A DNA stretch of 64,000 bases, taken from CAVVNP01 sp963800235. GTDB taxonomy: Bacteria > Actinomycetota > Acidimicrobiia > Acidimicrobiales > Iamiaceae. The stretch spans positions 1-64,000 of the forward strand of contig CAWDAD010000002.1 in the NCBI GenBank assembly GCA_963800235.1. The letters are read 5' to 3'. The translations under genes and the position numbers were made by a program. The notes under the pieces were generated by a model, which was given only the letters and a program-made list of their open reading frames with translations, was not told the origin of the DNA and searched no databases. Positions 40,558-49,519 of this stretch are shown one piece after another. Position 1 is the stretch's first letter; each line of letters opens with the position of its first letter.

Positions 40558-42577
40558 CGAGCGCAGCCTCCTCGTGCTCGCCCTCGACCGGTTCGGCGCC
40601 TTCGGGCGCCTCCCCGCTCGGCGGCTCGTGGTGGTCATCGGTGCCCGCCTCGGGGTCGTCGGCCGGCTCCATGACCCAGCCGTAGATCGAGGCGACGACC
40701 ATGAAGCCGCCGATCACGCACAGCCAGAGGTTGTAGATCAGGCCGTAGCCGATGATGGGCAGGCCGAAGGCCAGCACCAGCGGCCAGTACGACGGCGACG
40801 GCAGGTGGACGTGGTCGCCCGTCGGCTTCTGGGCCAGGTCGTTGCCGTCGGCGACCTTGATCAGGCGCCCGTCGTCGGCGGTGTCGTACTTGCGGTACCA
40901 GAAGTCGTCGAGGCTGACCACCGTCGGGACCGGGTCGAAGTTGTACTCCGGGGCGGGCGACGGGATGCTCCACTCGAGGCTGCGCCCGTCCCACGGATCG
41001 GCGTCGCAGGTCAGCACCCCGGTCTTCGAGGCCCGCTTGGCCGCCCGTCGGCTGAAGACGATGTTGGCCAGGAGGATGACCACCGAGGCAGCGATGATGA
41101 AGGCGCCGACGGTCGAGACGAAGTTCCAGAAGTTGAGCCCGTAGCCGTCCTTGTAGGTGTAGGTGCGGCGGGGCATGCCTTCGAGCCCGAGTATGTGCAT
41201 CGGTCCGAAGGTCAGGTTGAACCCGATGAGCATCACCCAGAAGTTCACCTTGCCGAGCTTGTCGTTCAGGACGTAGCCGAACGCCTTCGGCCACCAGAAG
41301 TAGAAGCCTCCGAGGAAGCCGAGCAGCGCACCGCCGAACAGCACGTAGTGGAAGTGGGCGACGATGTAGTAGGTGTCGGTCTGCTGGGTGTCGGCCGGCG
41401 AGACGGCGTGGGTGACGCCGGAGAGCCCGCCGATGGTGAACATGGTGACCAGGCCGACCGCGAACAGCATCGGGGTCGAGAACTTGAGCTTGCCGCCCCA
41501 CATGGTCCCGAGCCAGTTGAAGATCTTCACGCCGGTGGGCACCGCGATGAACATGGTCGACATCGAGAAGGCGGCCACCGAGATGGGGCCGATGCCCGAG
41601 GCGAACATGTGGTGGGCCCACACGCCCCAGCCCATGAAGCCGATGGCGATGCCCGGAGAACACCATGAACGGGTAGCCGAAGATCGGCTTGCGGCTGAAG
41701 ACCGGGATGATCTCGGAGACCACCCCGAAGGCCGGCAAGATCATGATGTAGACCTCCGGGTGCCCGAAGATCCAGAACAGGTGCTGCCAGAGGAGCGGAT
41801 CGGCCCCCTGCTTGGTGTTGAAGAAGTTGGCGTGGAACAGGCGGTCGAACAGCAGCAGGAACTGGGCGCAGGTCAGCACCGGGATGGCGAACAGCAGCAG
41901 GAACTGGGTGACCAGCGCCATCCAGGTGAAGACCGGCATCTTCATGAGCGTCATGCCGGGCGCCCGCATGTTGAGCAGGTGACGATCAGGTTGATGGCGC
42001 CGGTGAGCGAGGCGATGCCGGTGATCAGCAGACCCAGGTTCCAGAAGTCGATGCCGTGGGTCGGCGAGAAGGCGACGCCGGAGTTCGGGGCGTAGTTGAA
42101 CCAGCCGCCGTCGGGGGCGTGGCCGAGCAGCCAGGCCGAGTTGAGCAGCAGGCCGCCGGCGAGGAAGCACCAGAACCCGAAGGCGTTCAACCGGGGGAAC
42201 GCCACGTCGCGCGCCCCGATCTGCAGAGGGATCAGGTAGTTCATGAACGCTGCGCCGATGGGCATGACGACCAGGAAGACCATGGTCGTGCCGTGCATCG
42301 TGTACACCTGGTTGTACAGGTCGGCGCTCAGGAACTTGCCGTTCGGGGTGGCGAGCTGCAGGCGGATGAGCAGCGCCTCGACCCCACCGATGATGAAGAA
42401 CACCATGGCGGCGGCGCCGTACATGATGCCGATCTTCTTGTGATCGACGGTGGTGACCCAGCTCCTCCAGCCCTTGCCGCCGCGGGGCCGGGTGAAGACG
42501 CCGAGGGGCTCCTCGGCCCGGCGATCGCCCGGCGGCAGGGCCAGCGTGTCGCCTTGGTATGCGGTGATCTCAGCCAT
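40550..42577 (-). CDS. ctaD: Cytochrome c oxidase subunit I (two compensating frameshifts)
   Basis: The 675-codon catalytic subunit. Heme and copper ligands are all present: MHGTTMVF (helix II), GHPEVY (CuB His with the cross-linked Tyr), WAHHMF and VAHFHYVL. In the given sequence one base is missing near 41978 (expected VTVLNMRAPG) and one is extra near 41653 (expected VFSGIAIGFMGWG). The stretch between them is therefore in another frame, while both ends are in one frame. Because the shifted part is perfectly conserved in its own frame, I regard both as sequence errors in a working gene. Confidence 0.85.
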
Positions 42578-42586
42578 GGGTGACCT

Positions 42587-43906
42587 CTACTTCAGCGTCT
42601 TGAGGTAGGCGATGACCTGGTCGATCTGGCTCTCCGACAGGTTCAGGTTCGGCATGCCCCGGCCGCCGGTGCGGCCCGGCACCCCGTTCGGTGCCATCGG
42701 CTTCTGTGCCGGCGGGTTGCGGAGCCAGTTCTTCAGGGCCGGCACGTTGAGGCAGCGGTCCTGGTCGGCCTGCTTCGTGGCCCAGTTCACGCCAAGCTTG
42801 GTGCAGTAGCCGTTCGGCCCGTCGTCGATGCGCAGGTCGAACAGCGCACCGGCGAAGGTCGTGCGGGTCATGAGGTGGGTCAGGTTGGGGGCCGCCCCCG
42901 AGACCTGGATGGTCGTGTCCGGCGTGTTGCCGTTCTTGATGCCGTGCAGCACGGTCACCTCGGCGTCGCCCTTGACCCCGAAGTCGGCCGCGGTGATCCG
43001 TTGCGGGTTGAAGTTCTTGTTGTCGAGGCCGTCGATCACGTGGCACTGCGAGCACTTGGCGCCGAGGAAGTACGACTGGCCGAGCGCGGCGGGCGTCTGG
43101 GTGCCCGACGGGTACTGGCCGGCCGCCTTCTTCTGCTGGTTGGCCGCCCAGGCGTCGAACTGGTCGCGGGGCAGCGAGATGGCCTTCATGCGCATGTTGG
43201 CGTGGGACAGGCCGCAGTACTCGGTGCACTGACCGACGTACTCCATCTCGTGGCCCACCTTGTCGGCCTGCAGCACGAGCGGCGAGTGGTGGTTGGGGAC
43301 GGCGTCCTTCTTGCCGTTCAGCGCCGGGATCCAGAAGCTGTGGATCACGTCGCGGGACGTGATGGAGAGCTCGACCTTCTCGCCCTCGGGGATCACCAGG
43401 TCGTTGGCGGTGGTGATCCCGTCGTACTTGCCGTCGCCGTTCAGGTCGTAGCGGTACTCCCACCACCACTGCTGGCCGATCACCTCGACGTGCACCGACT
43501 TGGGCGGCGCCGACTTGGCCAGCGTGAAGATGGTGCTGATGGTGGGGATGGCGATCACGAAGAGGATCACCGCCGGCAGGATCGTCCAGCCGATCTCGAG
43601 GTTGGCCTTGCCGTGGATCTGCTTGGGCGAGGTCTCGTCGGAGAAGAACTCCTCGTCGTTCTTGGCCCGGTACTTCAGCGACAGGAACAGGGCGCCGCCG
43701 AGCACGATCACGAAGACCACCCCGGCCACCGCGAAGACCGGGTTGATCAGCTTGGCGATGTCGCGGGACTGGCTGCCGTGGGGCGAGAGGGTGGTCTGCT
43801 TGGTGCCACCGCAGGCCGCGGCGAGCAACGTCAGCGCGACCGTGCCCACCACCGCACGCCGGCGCCGGTGGGTGGGGCGAGCACCTCGGGGGCGATCACC
43901 GGGCAT
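42587..43906 (-). CDS. ctaC: Cytochrome c oxidase subunit II with fused cytochrome c
   Basis: A 439-residue lipoprotein (LTLLAAACGG lipobox). Two helices and a cupredoxin domain follow, with QQWWWEYRY and the CuA site QCTEYCGLSHANM. A cytochrome c domain has the heme motif KCSQCH near residue 270 and a candidate axial Met in RGMPNLN. The fusion marks a caa3-type oxidase. AGGAG lies 8 nt before the ATG at 43906. The ATG at 43957, overlapping the upstream gene, is an alternative. It hands electrons to heme a of subunit I. Confidence 0.9.
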   Translation of the reverse strand: MPGDRPRGARPTHRRRRAVVGTVALTLLAAACGGTKQTTLSPHGSQSRDIAKLINPVFAVAGVVFVIVLGGALFLSLKYRAKNDEEFFSDETSPKQIHGKANLEIGWTILPAVILFVIAIPTISTIFTLAKSAPPKSVHVEVIGQQWWWEYRYDLNGDGKYDGITTANDLVIPEGEKVELSITSRDVIHSFWIPALNGKKDAVPNHHSPLVLQADKVGHEMEYVGQCTEYCGLSHANMRMKAISLPRDQFDAWAANQQKKAAGQYPSGTQTPAALGQSYFLGAKCSQCHVIDGLDNKNFNPQRITAADFGVKGDAEVTVLHGIKNGNTPDTTIQVSGAAPNLTHLMTRTTFAGALFDLRIDDGPNGYCTKLGVNWATKQADQDRCLNVPALKNWLRNPPAQKPMAPNGVPGRTGGRGMPNLNLSESQIDQVIAYLKTLK

Positions 43907-43953
43907 GGGCGGCTCTCCTGGGGACGGGCGCCGGGCGGACGGGAGGAGGCGGC

Positions 43954-44793
43954 TCATCGGGCCACCCCGGTGACGTGGCCGGGAGCGGTGGGCGGCGGGG
44001 CGCCCTCCTGCAACCCGGTCGTGTGCGACTTGTGCTTCTCGAAGGTGCGGGGACCGGTGGCGGCGGCGACCACCCCGCCCACCAGCACGACGAGCCCTCC
44101 GAACACGACGAGGCCGACGACCACGTTCTTGCTGATGCGCTCGCGGTTGGCGATGGCGACGGCCACCACCAGGATCAGCGCCGGCACCGCGCCGAAGATG
44201 ATGTCGGCGCCGACCTCGGGCACCGCCAGCAGCACCCGGGAGATGGCCAACACGAAGAAGGCGATGGCGATCACCCCGATGACCGGGATCTCGACCGGGT
44301 TCATCATGCGGTTGCGGATGCGCTGGTTGACCGCCGGATCGCCGGTGGCCCGGTCGGACCAGGCCTTCACCGTCCACTCGACGAGGACCAGCACGAGGAC
44401 GACCAGGCCGAAGACGAACAGGGCGGCATCGGTGACCAGGCCGACGATGGCGATGGCCACCCCGAAGGCGGCGAAGATCGGCACGTAGCTGGTGGTGCCT
44501 GGCGGCGCGAGGTCGGGAGCGGCGTCGGTGCGCGCCACCTGGGCCAGGGCAGCGGCGTTGTCGTCGCGGAAGGCGACCACCACGCAGCCGAGGAAGAAGG
44601 CCACCAGCGCCAGGCCCATCAGGATCCCGTAGCCGACGTGGTCGCCGACCGCGCCCTTGTACCCGAAGGTGAGGGGCCCGACGATCATCGAGATGATGCC
44701 GTCGTGCACCCCGCTGGCGGCGCCGTAGACGAGCGCGGCCAGGAACGAGAACAGCGCGACGCCGAAGAAGTACTTGGAACCGCTGGTGAACAT
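43954..44793 (-). CDS. Multi-pass membrane protein of the oxidase operon, unknown
   Basis: A 279-residue protein with about eight hydrophobic helices and no recognised family. The first two helices include FFGVALFSFLAALVYGAASG, and a loop follows helix three. Helix pairs VAIAIVGLVTDAALFVFGLV and VIGVIAIAFFVLAISRVLLA come later, and the end is a Pro/Gly-rich hydrophilic tail. It lies between coxII and the second subunit III and is translated with both. No His or Met pattern for heme is evident. A structural subunit or assembly factor for the second oxidase-like complex is the simplest guess. Confidence 0.55.
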   Translation of the reverse strand: MFTSGSKYFFGVALFSFLAALVYGAASGVHDGIISMIVGPLTFGYKGAVGDHVGYGILMGLALVAFFLGCVVVAFRDDNAAALAQVARTDAAPDLAPPGTTSYVPIFAAFGVAIAIVGLVTDAALFVFGLVVLVLVLVEWTVKAWSDRATGDPAVNQRIRNRMMNPVEIPVIGVIAIAFFVLAISRVLLAVPEVGADIIFGAVPALILVVAVAIANRERISKNVVVGLVVFGGLVVLVGGVVAAATGPRTFEKHKSHTTGLQEGAPPPTAPGHVTGVAR

Positions 44794-44815
44794 GGGGGTC
44801 AGAGGCTCCCGGATC

Positions 44816-45466
44816 TCACTTGGTGACGTAGATGGCCAGCCAGACCGGCACGTACAGGGCGATGGTGGCGAACCAGAACAGGGCGGCGGCGGTCATGCCC
44901 TCGTGGTCACGGCTGTGGTACTCGCCGGCCAGGGTGCGGAAGGTCATCACCGAGGCGAAGACCAGGCCGGCGACGATGAGGGCGAGGTGGGCGCCGGTGA
45001 TGGTGTAGATGAGCACGCCCTGGGTGGTCGAGGCGGGAAGGTGCATCTGGCCGTAGAGGAACGAGGTGTCCGTGATGGCGGCGATCCCGAACATGATGGT
45101 GATGGCCATGGCCAGCGTGGCGCCCTGGCGGTCGTCGTTGCGCACGGCGTAGACGCCCCACTGCATGGTGATGCCCGAGAGCAGCAGGGTGAAGAGGATC
45201 ATGTTGCCGGGGGTCAGCGGGATGGTGGCGTCGACCGGCTTGCCCTGGACCAGCTCGGCCGCCTTGGGCAGCCAGACGCCGGGCTTCCCCGACGCCGGGT
45301 GGACCACGTTGTGGCGCACGGCGAGGTAGGTGCCGAGCAGGCCCGCGAAGACCATCACCACCGCGCCGATGACCAGGGCGGTGCCGGTCAGGAGCAGGCG
45401 GGGGCGGGCCGGCGGCGCCGCCGGCGCGTTCGAGAAGACCTCGGGGTTGGCGGTGGGCGCCGTCAT
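44816..45466 (-). CDS. Second, divergent cytochrome oxidase subunit III-like protein
   Basis: A 216-residue protein with about six helices. TITGAHLALIVAGLVFASVM matches the conserved His helix of subunit III, and FWFATIALYVPVWLAIYV the final helix. The helix III Glu of true subunit III (SECLLF in the copy at 39922) is missing. Its ATG overlaps the stop region of the ligand-less subunit I gene by one base. The two are therefore made together and probably form a subcomplex. Confidence 0.72.
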   Translation of the reverse strand: MTAPTANPEVFSNAPAAPPARPRLLLTGTALVIGAVVMVFAGLLGTYLAVRHNVVHPASGKPGVWLPKAAELVQGKPVDATIPLTPGNMILFTLLLSGITMQWGVYAVRNDDRQGATLAMAITIMFGIAAITDTSFLYGQMHLPASTTQGVLIYTITGAHLALIVAGLVFASVMTFRTLAGEYHSRDHEGMTAAALFWFATIALYVPVWLAIYVTK

Positions 45467-47085
45467 CAGCTGCTCGCCTCCTCGGACCGGCGGGCGTCGA
45501 GGAGCGGTGCCTCGGACACCACCTCGGGCAGGGCCACGTCGAAGTTGTCGAACGGCGGCGGCGAGGTGGTGGCCCACTCGAGGGTGAGCCCGCCGTCCCA
45601 CGGGTCGGGATCGCCCTCGTCGTCGCGGTCGGACCGCGAGCGGATGCCACCCAGCACGTTGACCACCGCGACCAGCGCGCCGAGGATCGCCAGCGCTGCG
45701 CCCGCCGCCACGACGGCGTTCAGCCCCTCGAAGCCACGGATCTTGTCGGTGCCGCTGCCGGCGGCGCCGGAGATCAGGTTCGGGAAGCAGTAGAGGACCG
45801 TGCCGCCGAGCAGGGCCAGCGCCGCCAGGTAGCCGAGCGGCTCGCGCACCGGGCGACCGGCGACCTTCGACGACCAGTGGTGCAGGCCGGCGATGGCCCC
45901 GATCAGGCCGGCCAGCAGCACGTAGCCGCTGACCGCCAGCGTCCAGACCGAGCCCTGCAGGTCGAAGGCGTCGACCGAGCCGACGGCCCCGGCCAGCACG
46001 CCGACGAGCAGCATCAGGTAGGCCGAGACGGCGAGGGCGAGGGGGCTGGTGAGCCGGAAGCTGCCCCGCCGGAGGGTGTCGGCGGCCAGGCCGCCGAAGA
46101 GCAGGAGCGGGATGACCGCCCCGAAGGCGGCGGCCACGAACAGCGGCTCGGTGAGCAGCTTCGGGTTGTCGAAGGTGGCGAGGTAGCCGCCGAAGCCGAG
46201 CACCGCGAAGGCGCCGATGGACGCCATGGCCGCGTTGTGGAGGCTCTGGCGGTGCCGGCTGGCGGTGACCACCACGTCGGCGACGATGCCGAGCACCGGC
46301 GCGGCGAAGGCGTAGATCTGCGGCTGGTTCATGACCCAGCGGACCCGCAGGAAGATGTCGGTGTTGGAGGCGAAGGCGAAGGACTCACCGGCGAAGCGGT
46401 GCCCGGTGTAGACGAGCAGCAGCGAGGACGCGAGCACCGGCAGCGAGAGCAGCCACACCCCGCCGGCGACGAGCATCGACCAGGAGAAGAGCGGCGTGCG
46501 GTTCAGCGTCATGCCGGCGGTGCGCAGGCCGAGCACGGTGGTGACCACGCAGAGGGTGGCGAGGGTGAGGCTGAGGACCAGGCCGAGCATCGACAGCGCC
46601 CACAGGTCGACGCCGGTCGAGGAGCCGCCCCCGGGGCCGCCGTTCATGGCGTAGCTCGCCACCACCAGGCAGCCGCTCAGCAGGAAGGCCCAGTAGGAGG
46701 CGGCGGCCGCCCGGGGGAAGGCCACGGTCTTCGCCCCGATCTGCAGCGGCACGACCAGCAGGGCCAGGCCGAGCAGCAGCGGCACCAGGAACAGCAGCGT
46801 GCCGGCGATCGACTGCAGGGTGAACACCTGGAAGTAGGTGTCGTTGGTGAGCAGGGTGTTGCCGGTGGTGCGGTCGATGCGGTCGATGGCCACCAGGAGG
46901 CCGCCCACGCCGGCCACCAGCCCGAACAGGAAGGCCGTGCCCATGTACAGCCGGCCGACGACCTTGTGGTCGACCGTCCCGACCACCGCGGCCAGCCCTC
47001 GGGGCGGCACGGCCGGCGCCGGCGCAGCGACGGGCTCGACCGGCGCCGATTCGGTCGCAGCGGGTGGGGTCTCGGTCAGAGCCAT
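45466..47085 (-). CDS. Cytochrome oxidase subunit I-like protein lacking all metal ligands
   Basis: A 539-residue, 12-helix-type homologue of subunit I. It begins like a true one (GTVDHKVVGRLYMGTAFLF) and keeps VVPLQIGAKTVAFPR. The ligands are gone: Q91 replaces the helix II heme His (FTLQSIAG), N253-Q254 replace the CuB His (NQPQIY, Tyr kept), L302-A303 replace the His pair (GGYLATF), and V385-G387 replace His-x-His (LAVSGYVL). It cannot bind heme a, heme a3 or CuB in the usual way. It is the first gene of the oxidase operon, just upstream of its own subunit III. Confidence 0.85.
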   Translation of the reverse strand: MALTETPPAATESAPVEPVAAPAPAVPPRGLAAVVGTVDHKVVGRLYMGTAFLFGLVAGVGGLLVAIDRIDRTTGNTLLTNDTYFQVFTLQSIAGTLLFLVPLLLGLALLVVPLQIGAKTVAFPRAAAASYWAFLLSGCLVVASYAMNGGPGGGSSTGVDLWALSMLGLVLSLTLATLCVVTTVLGLRTAGMTLNRTPLFSWSMLVAGGVWLLSLPVLASSLLLVYTGHRFAGESFAFASNTDIFLRVRWVMNQPQIYAFAAPVLGIVADVVVTASRHRQSLHNAAMASIGAFAVLGFGGYLATFDNPKLLTEPLFVAAAFGAVIPLLLFGGLAADTLRRGSFRLTSPLALAVSAYLMLLVGVLAGAVGSVDAFDLQGSVWTLAVSGYVLLAGLIGAIAGLHHWSSKVAGRPVREPLGYLAALALLGGTVLYCFPNLISGAAGSGTDKIRGFEGLNAVVAAGAALAILGALVAVVNVLGGIRSRSDRDDEGDPDPWDGGLTLEWATTSPPPFDNFDVALPEVVSEAPLLDARRSEEASS

Positions 47086-47161
47086 CTACGAAGGAACCTC
47101 ATCGCTCACGGGATGAGCGTCGGCGGCGACGGCGCCAGGTCGGGGATTCGGTCACTCGACA

Positions 47162-47176
47162 GCCCGCAGAGCGGGC
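47162..47176. terminator. Small hairpin downstream of ctaB
   Basis: GCCCGC-AGA-GCGGGC, a 6-bp stem in the 158-bp gap between ctaB and the oxidase operon. A second hairpin, CGCTCA-CGGGA-TGAGCG, lies at 47103-47119 just before the operon's first gene. Confidence 0.35.
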
Positions 47177-47205
47177 GGATCGTGGTCGTTTCGGTGCGGA
47201 TCGGG

Positions 47206-47211
47206 ACAATA
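47206..47211 (-). promoter_or_regulatory. Possible promoter of the oxidase operon
   Basis: TATTGT on the minus strand, preceded by TGTG, in the only AT-rich patch of the gap after ctaB. The -35 region is unclear. A leader of about 110 nt would result. Confidence 0.35.
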
Positions 47212-47243
47212 CACAGGCACTCGGGGCGCCTCGAAAACGCTGG

Positions 47244-48176
47244 TCACCACCCGATGCGGAGGAGCTGGTCGACCGCCATGGCCGCGAACAGCAGGGTCAG
47301 GTAGGTGATCGAGTAGTGGAACAGGGCCATGGCGGCCCGGGGGGACTCGGAGCGCAGCAGGCGGGCGGCGTACCAGGTGAACACCGCGCCGAGCAGCACC
47401 GCCGAGCTCAGGTAGACGGGTCCCATGTCGGCCACGGGGGCGAAGGCGAGGCTGAGCGCCCACAGGGCGCCGGTGTAGGCGAGGATGCGGATCGAGACCT
47501 GGCGCAGGCTCGTGACCACCGGCAGCATCGGCACCTCGGCGGCGGCGTAGTCGTCGCGGTACTTCACCGCCAGGGCCCAGAAGTGCGGGGGGGTCCAGAT
47601 GAAGATGACGGCGAAGAGGACCACCGGCGCCCAGCTGAGGGTGCCGGTGACCGACGACCAGCCGATGAGGACGGGCACGGCGCCGGCGGCGCCCCCGATG
47701 ACGATGTTGCTCTTCGACGTGCGCTTCAGCCACAGCGTGTACACGAACACGTAGAAGAGGCAGGCGGCGACGGCCAGCACCGCGCTCAGCAGGTTGACCG
47801 TGGTCCAGAGGAAGACGAAGGCCAGCACCTCGAGGCCGACGGCGAAGCGCAGCGCCGCAGCGGGCTCGATGGCGCCGGTGACCAGGGGGCGGCGCTTGGT
47901 GCGGTCCATCACCCGGTCGATGTCGCGGTCGACGTACATGTTGATGGCGTTGGCCCCGCCGGCGGCCATGGCCCCACCGAGGACGGTGGCGGCGATCAGC
48001 CAGATCGACGGGAGGCCCCGGGCCGCCACGATCTGGGTCGGGACCGTGGTGACGAGCAGCAGCTCGATGATGCGGGGCTTGGTCAGGGCCAGGTACGAGC
48101 CCAGGCGCTGGCGGATCGTCGATCCGAGCCCGGGGGATGCGGCAGCCGGCGTCGAGAGCTTGGCCATCCGCTGCAC
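47244..48176 (-). CDS. ctaB: Protoheme IX farnesyltransferase (heme o synthase)
   Basis: A 310-residue UbiA-family membrane enzyme. The Asp-rich motif NMYVDRDIDRVMDRTKRRP and the second motif FWALAVKYRDDYAAAEVPML are both present. It adds farnesyl to heme b, giving heme o, the step before CtaA. I chose the GTG at 48176 because a -10 box lies 8 nt upstream; the ATG at 48167 is the close alternative. It is divergent from ctaA and upstream of the oxidase operon. Confidence 0.92.
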   Translation of the reverse strand: MQRMAKLSTPAAASPGLGSTIRQRLGSYLALTKPRIIELLLVTTVPTQIVAARGLPSIWLIAATVLGGAMAAGGANAINMYVDRDIDRVMDRTKRRPLVTGAIEPAAALRFAVGLEVLAFVFLWTTVNLLSAVLAVAACLFYVFVYTLWLKRTSKSNIVIGGAAGAVPVLIGWSSVTGTLSWAPVVLFAVIFIWTPPHFWALAVKYRDDYAAAEVPMLPVVTSLRQVSIRILAYTGALWALSLAFAPVADMGPVYLSSAVLLGAVFTWYAARLLRSESPRAAMALFHYSITYLTLLFAAMAVDQLLRIGW

Positions 48177-48184
48177 GGCCGCCA

Positions 48185-48190
48185 ACCCTA
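48185..48190 (-). promoter_or_regulatory. -10 box of ctaB
   Basis: TAGGGT on the minus strand, 8 nt before the GTG at 48176, inside the short palindrome AACCCTAGGTT. Confidence 0.5.
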
Positions 48191-48251
48191 GGTTCGGACC
48201 CTCTCCCGAGCACAACGCAGCCCCGCCTTCGTCCACCCGGCGGCTCGCCCG

Positions 48252-48257
48252 TACCAT
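48252..48257 (+). promoter_or_regulatory. -10 box of ctaA
   Basis: TACCAT ends 8 nt before the GTG at 48266. Confidence 0.5.
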
Positions 48258-48265
48258 CGACGCCC

Positions 48266-49264
48266 GTGCGAAGGCTCCACGTGTCGCCCCGGGTCTACTC
48301 GGCCACCACGGTCGCCGCCCTGGTCGCCCTGGTGCTGATCGTGGTCACCGGCGGCGCCGTCCGGCTGACCGGCTCGGGGCTCGGCTGCCCCGACTGGCCG
48401 GTCTGCAGCGCCAAGCACTACGTCCCCACCTCCGACTTCCACGGCTGGATGGAGTTCGGCAACCGGCTGGTCACCGGCGCCGTCTCCATCGCGGTGGTGA
48501 TCGCGGTGCTCACCGCCGTGCTGCGGGTCCCCCGCCGCATGGACCTGGTGTGGCTGTCGGTCGGGCTGGTGGTCGGCGTCATCGGCCAGATCCTGCTCGG
48601 CGCGGTCGTCGTCTACACCGACCTCAACCCCGTCGCCGTCCAGGGCCACTTCGTCGTCTCGATGCTCCTGGTGCTCGACGCGGTGGTGCTCGTCCACCGG
48701 GCCCGGCTCCCCGACCAGCCCGAGCGACGGGCCCCGGCCGACCCCGGGGTGCCCGACCTCCGGCTGCTGGCCCGGATCATCGTCGGGCTCACCGCCGCCG
48801 CGCTGTTGGCGGGCACGGTCGTGACCGGCGCCGGGCCCCACTCGGGTCAGAACGAGGGCAAGTTCGTCGAGCGCTTCGACGTCGCCGTCCGCGACGTGGC
48901 CCGGATCCACAGCTCCTTCGCCATCCTGCTCCTGCTCACGGTGCTGTTCACCACGTGGCGGCTGCGGCGCTCCGACGCCGGACCCCGGCTCATGAACCGG
49001 GCCGAGCTGCTGCTGGTGGCGGTGGTGCTGCAGGGCGTCGTCGGCTACGTGCAGTACTTCACCAGGGTCCCGCCGCTGCTCGTCGGTGTGCACATCCTGG
49101 GCGCCTCGGTGCTCTGGGTGGCGGCGCTCTGGTTCCTGCTCGGCCTGTCCGAACCGGCCACCGATTTGCGAGAATCGGCCCATGTCCGCCATGCCGAGCC
49201 CGCCCGCCCCGCGGGCGTCGGCGCCGGTGGAGGCGCCGGAGCAGACCTGGTCGCCGACCGATGA
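48266..49264 (+). CDS. ctaA: Heme A synthase
   Basis: A 332-residue, eight-helix protein of the COX15/CtaA family that oxidises the methyl group of heme o to make heme a. GGAVRLTGSGLGCPDWPVCS is the N-terminal signature with the Cys pair. The heme-ligand His residues appear in DFHGWMEFGNRL, QGHFVVSML, ARIHSSFAIL and GVHILGASVLW. The last 28 residues are Ala/Gly-rich and overlap the clpS start. It would supply heme a to the intact oxidase encoded nearby. Confidence 0.92.
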   Translation: MRRLHVSPRVYSATTVAALVALVLIVVTGGAVRLTGSGLGCPDWPVCSAKHYVPTSDFHGWMEFGNRLVTGAVSIAVVIAVLTAVLRVPRRMDLVWLSVGLVVGVIGQILLGAVVVYTDLNPVAVQGHFVVSMLLVLDAVVLVHRARLPDQPERRAPADPGVPDLRLLARIIVGLTAAALLAGTVVTGAGPHSGQNEGKFVERFDVAVRDVARIHSSFAILLLLTVLFTTWRLRRSDAGPRLMNRAELLLVAVVLQGVVGYVQYFTRVPPLLVGVHILGASVLWVAALWFLLGLSEPATDLRESAHVRHAEPARPAGVGAGGGAGADLVADR

Positions 49265-49514
49265 GGAGCAGGTCGAGCCGGACCTGCCCTGGATCGTCCT
49301 GGTCTGGAACGACCCGATCAACCTGATGGCCTACGTGGCCTACGTCTTCCGCAAGCTCTTCGGCTACAGCGCGGCCAAGGCCGAGCGCTTGATGCTCGAC
49401 GTGCACGAGAAGGGCCGGGCGGTGGTCTCCTCGGGCACCCGCGAGGAGGCCGAGCGCGACGTCTTCCGGCTCCACGAGCACGGGCTGTGGGCGACCATGC
49501 AGCAGGACACCTGA
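49182..49514 (+). CDS. clpS: ATP-dependent Clp protease adaptor ClpS
   Basis: A 110-residue adaptor that delivers N-degron proteins to ClpA/ClpC. PWIVLVWNDPINLMAYVAYV is the N-end-rule pocket region, and MLDVHEKGRAVVSSGTREEA follows as in the family. The first 33 residues are a flexible Pro/Ser/Glu-rich arm. The start lies 83 bp inside ctaA; GAGAAT 6 nt upstream may be its leaderless -10 box. DUF2017 follows, the common actinobacterial neighbour. Confidence 0.9.
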   Translation: MSAMPSPPAPRASAPVEAPEQTWSPTDEEQVEPDLPWIVLVWNDPINLMAYVAYVFRKLFGYSAAKAERLMLDVHEKGRAVVSSGTREEAERDVFRLHEHGLWATMQQDT

Positions 49515-49519
49515 GGGCG

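Noticed and set aside
45466..47085. Treating the second subunit I as a pseudogene
   Set aside because: The frame is intact over 539 codons, the helices are preserved and it is coupled to its own subunit III, so it appears to be under selection.
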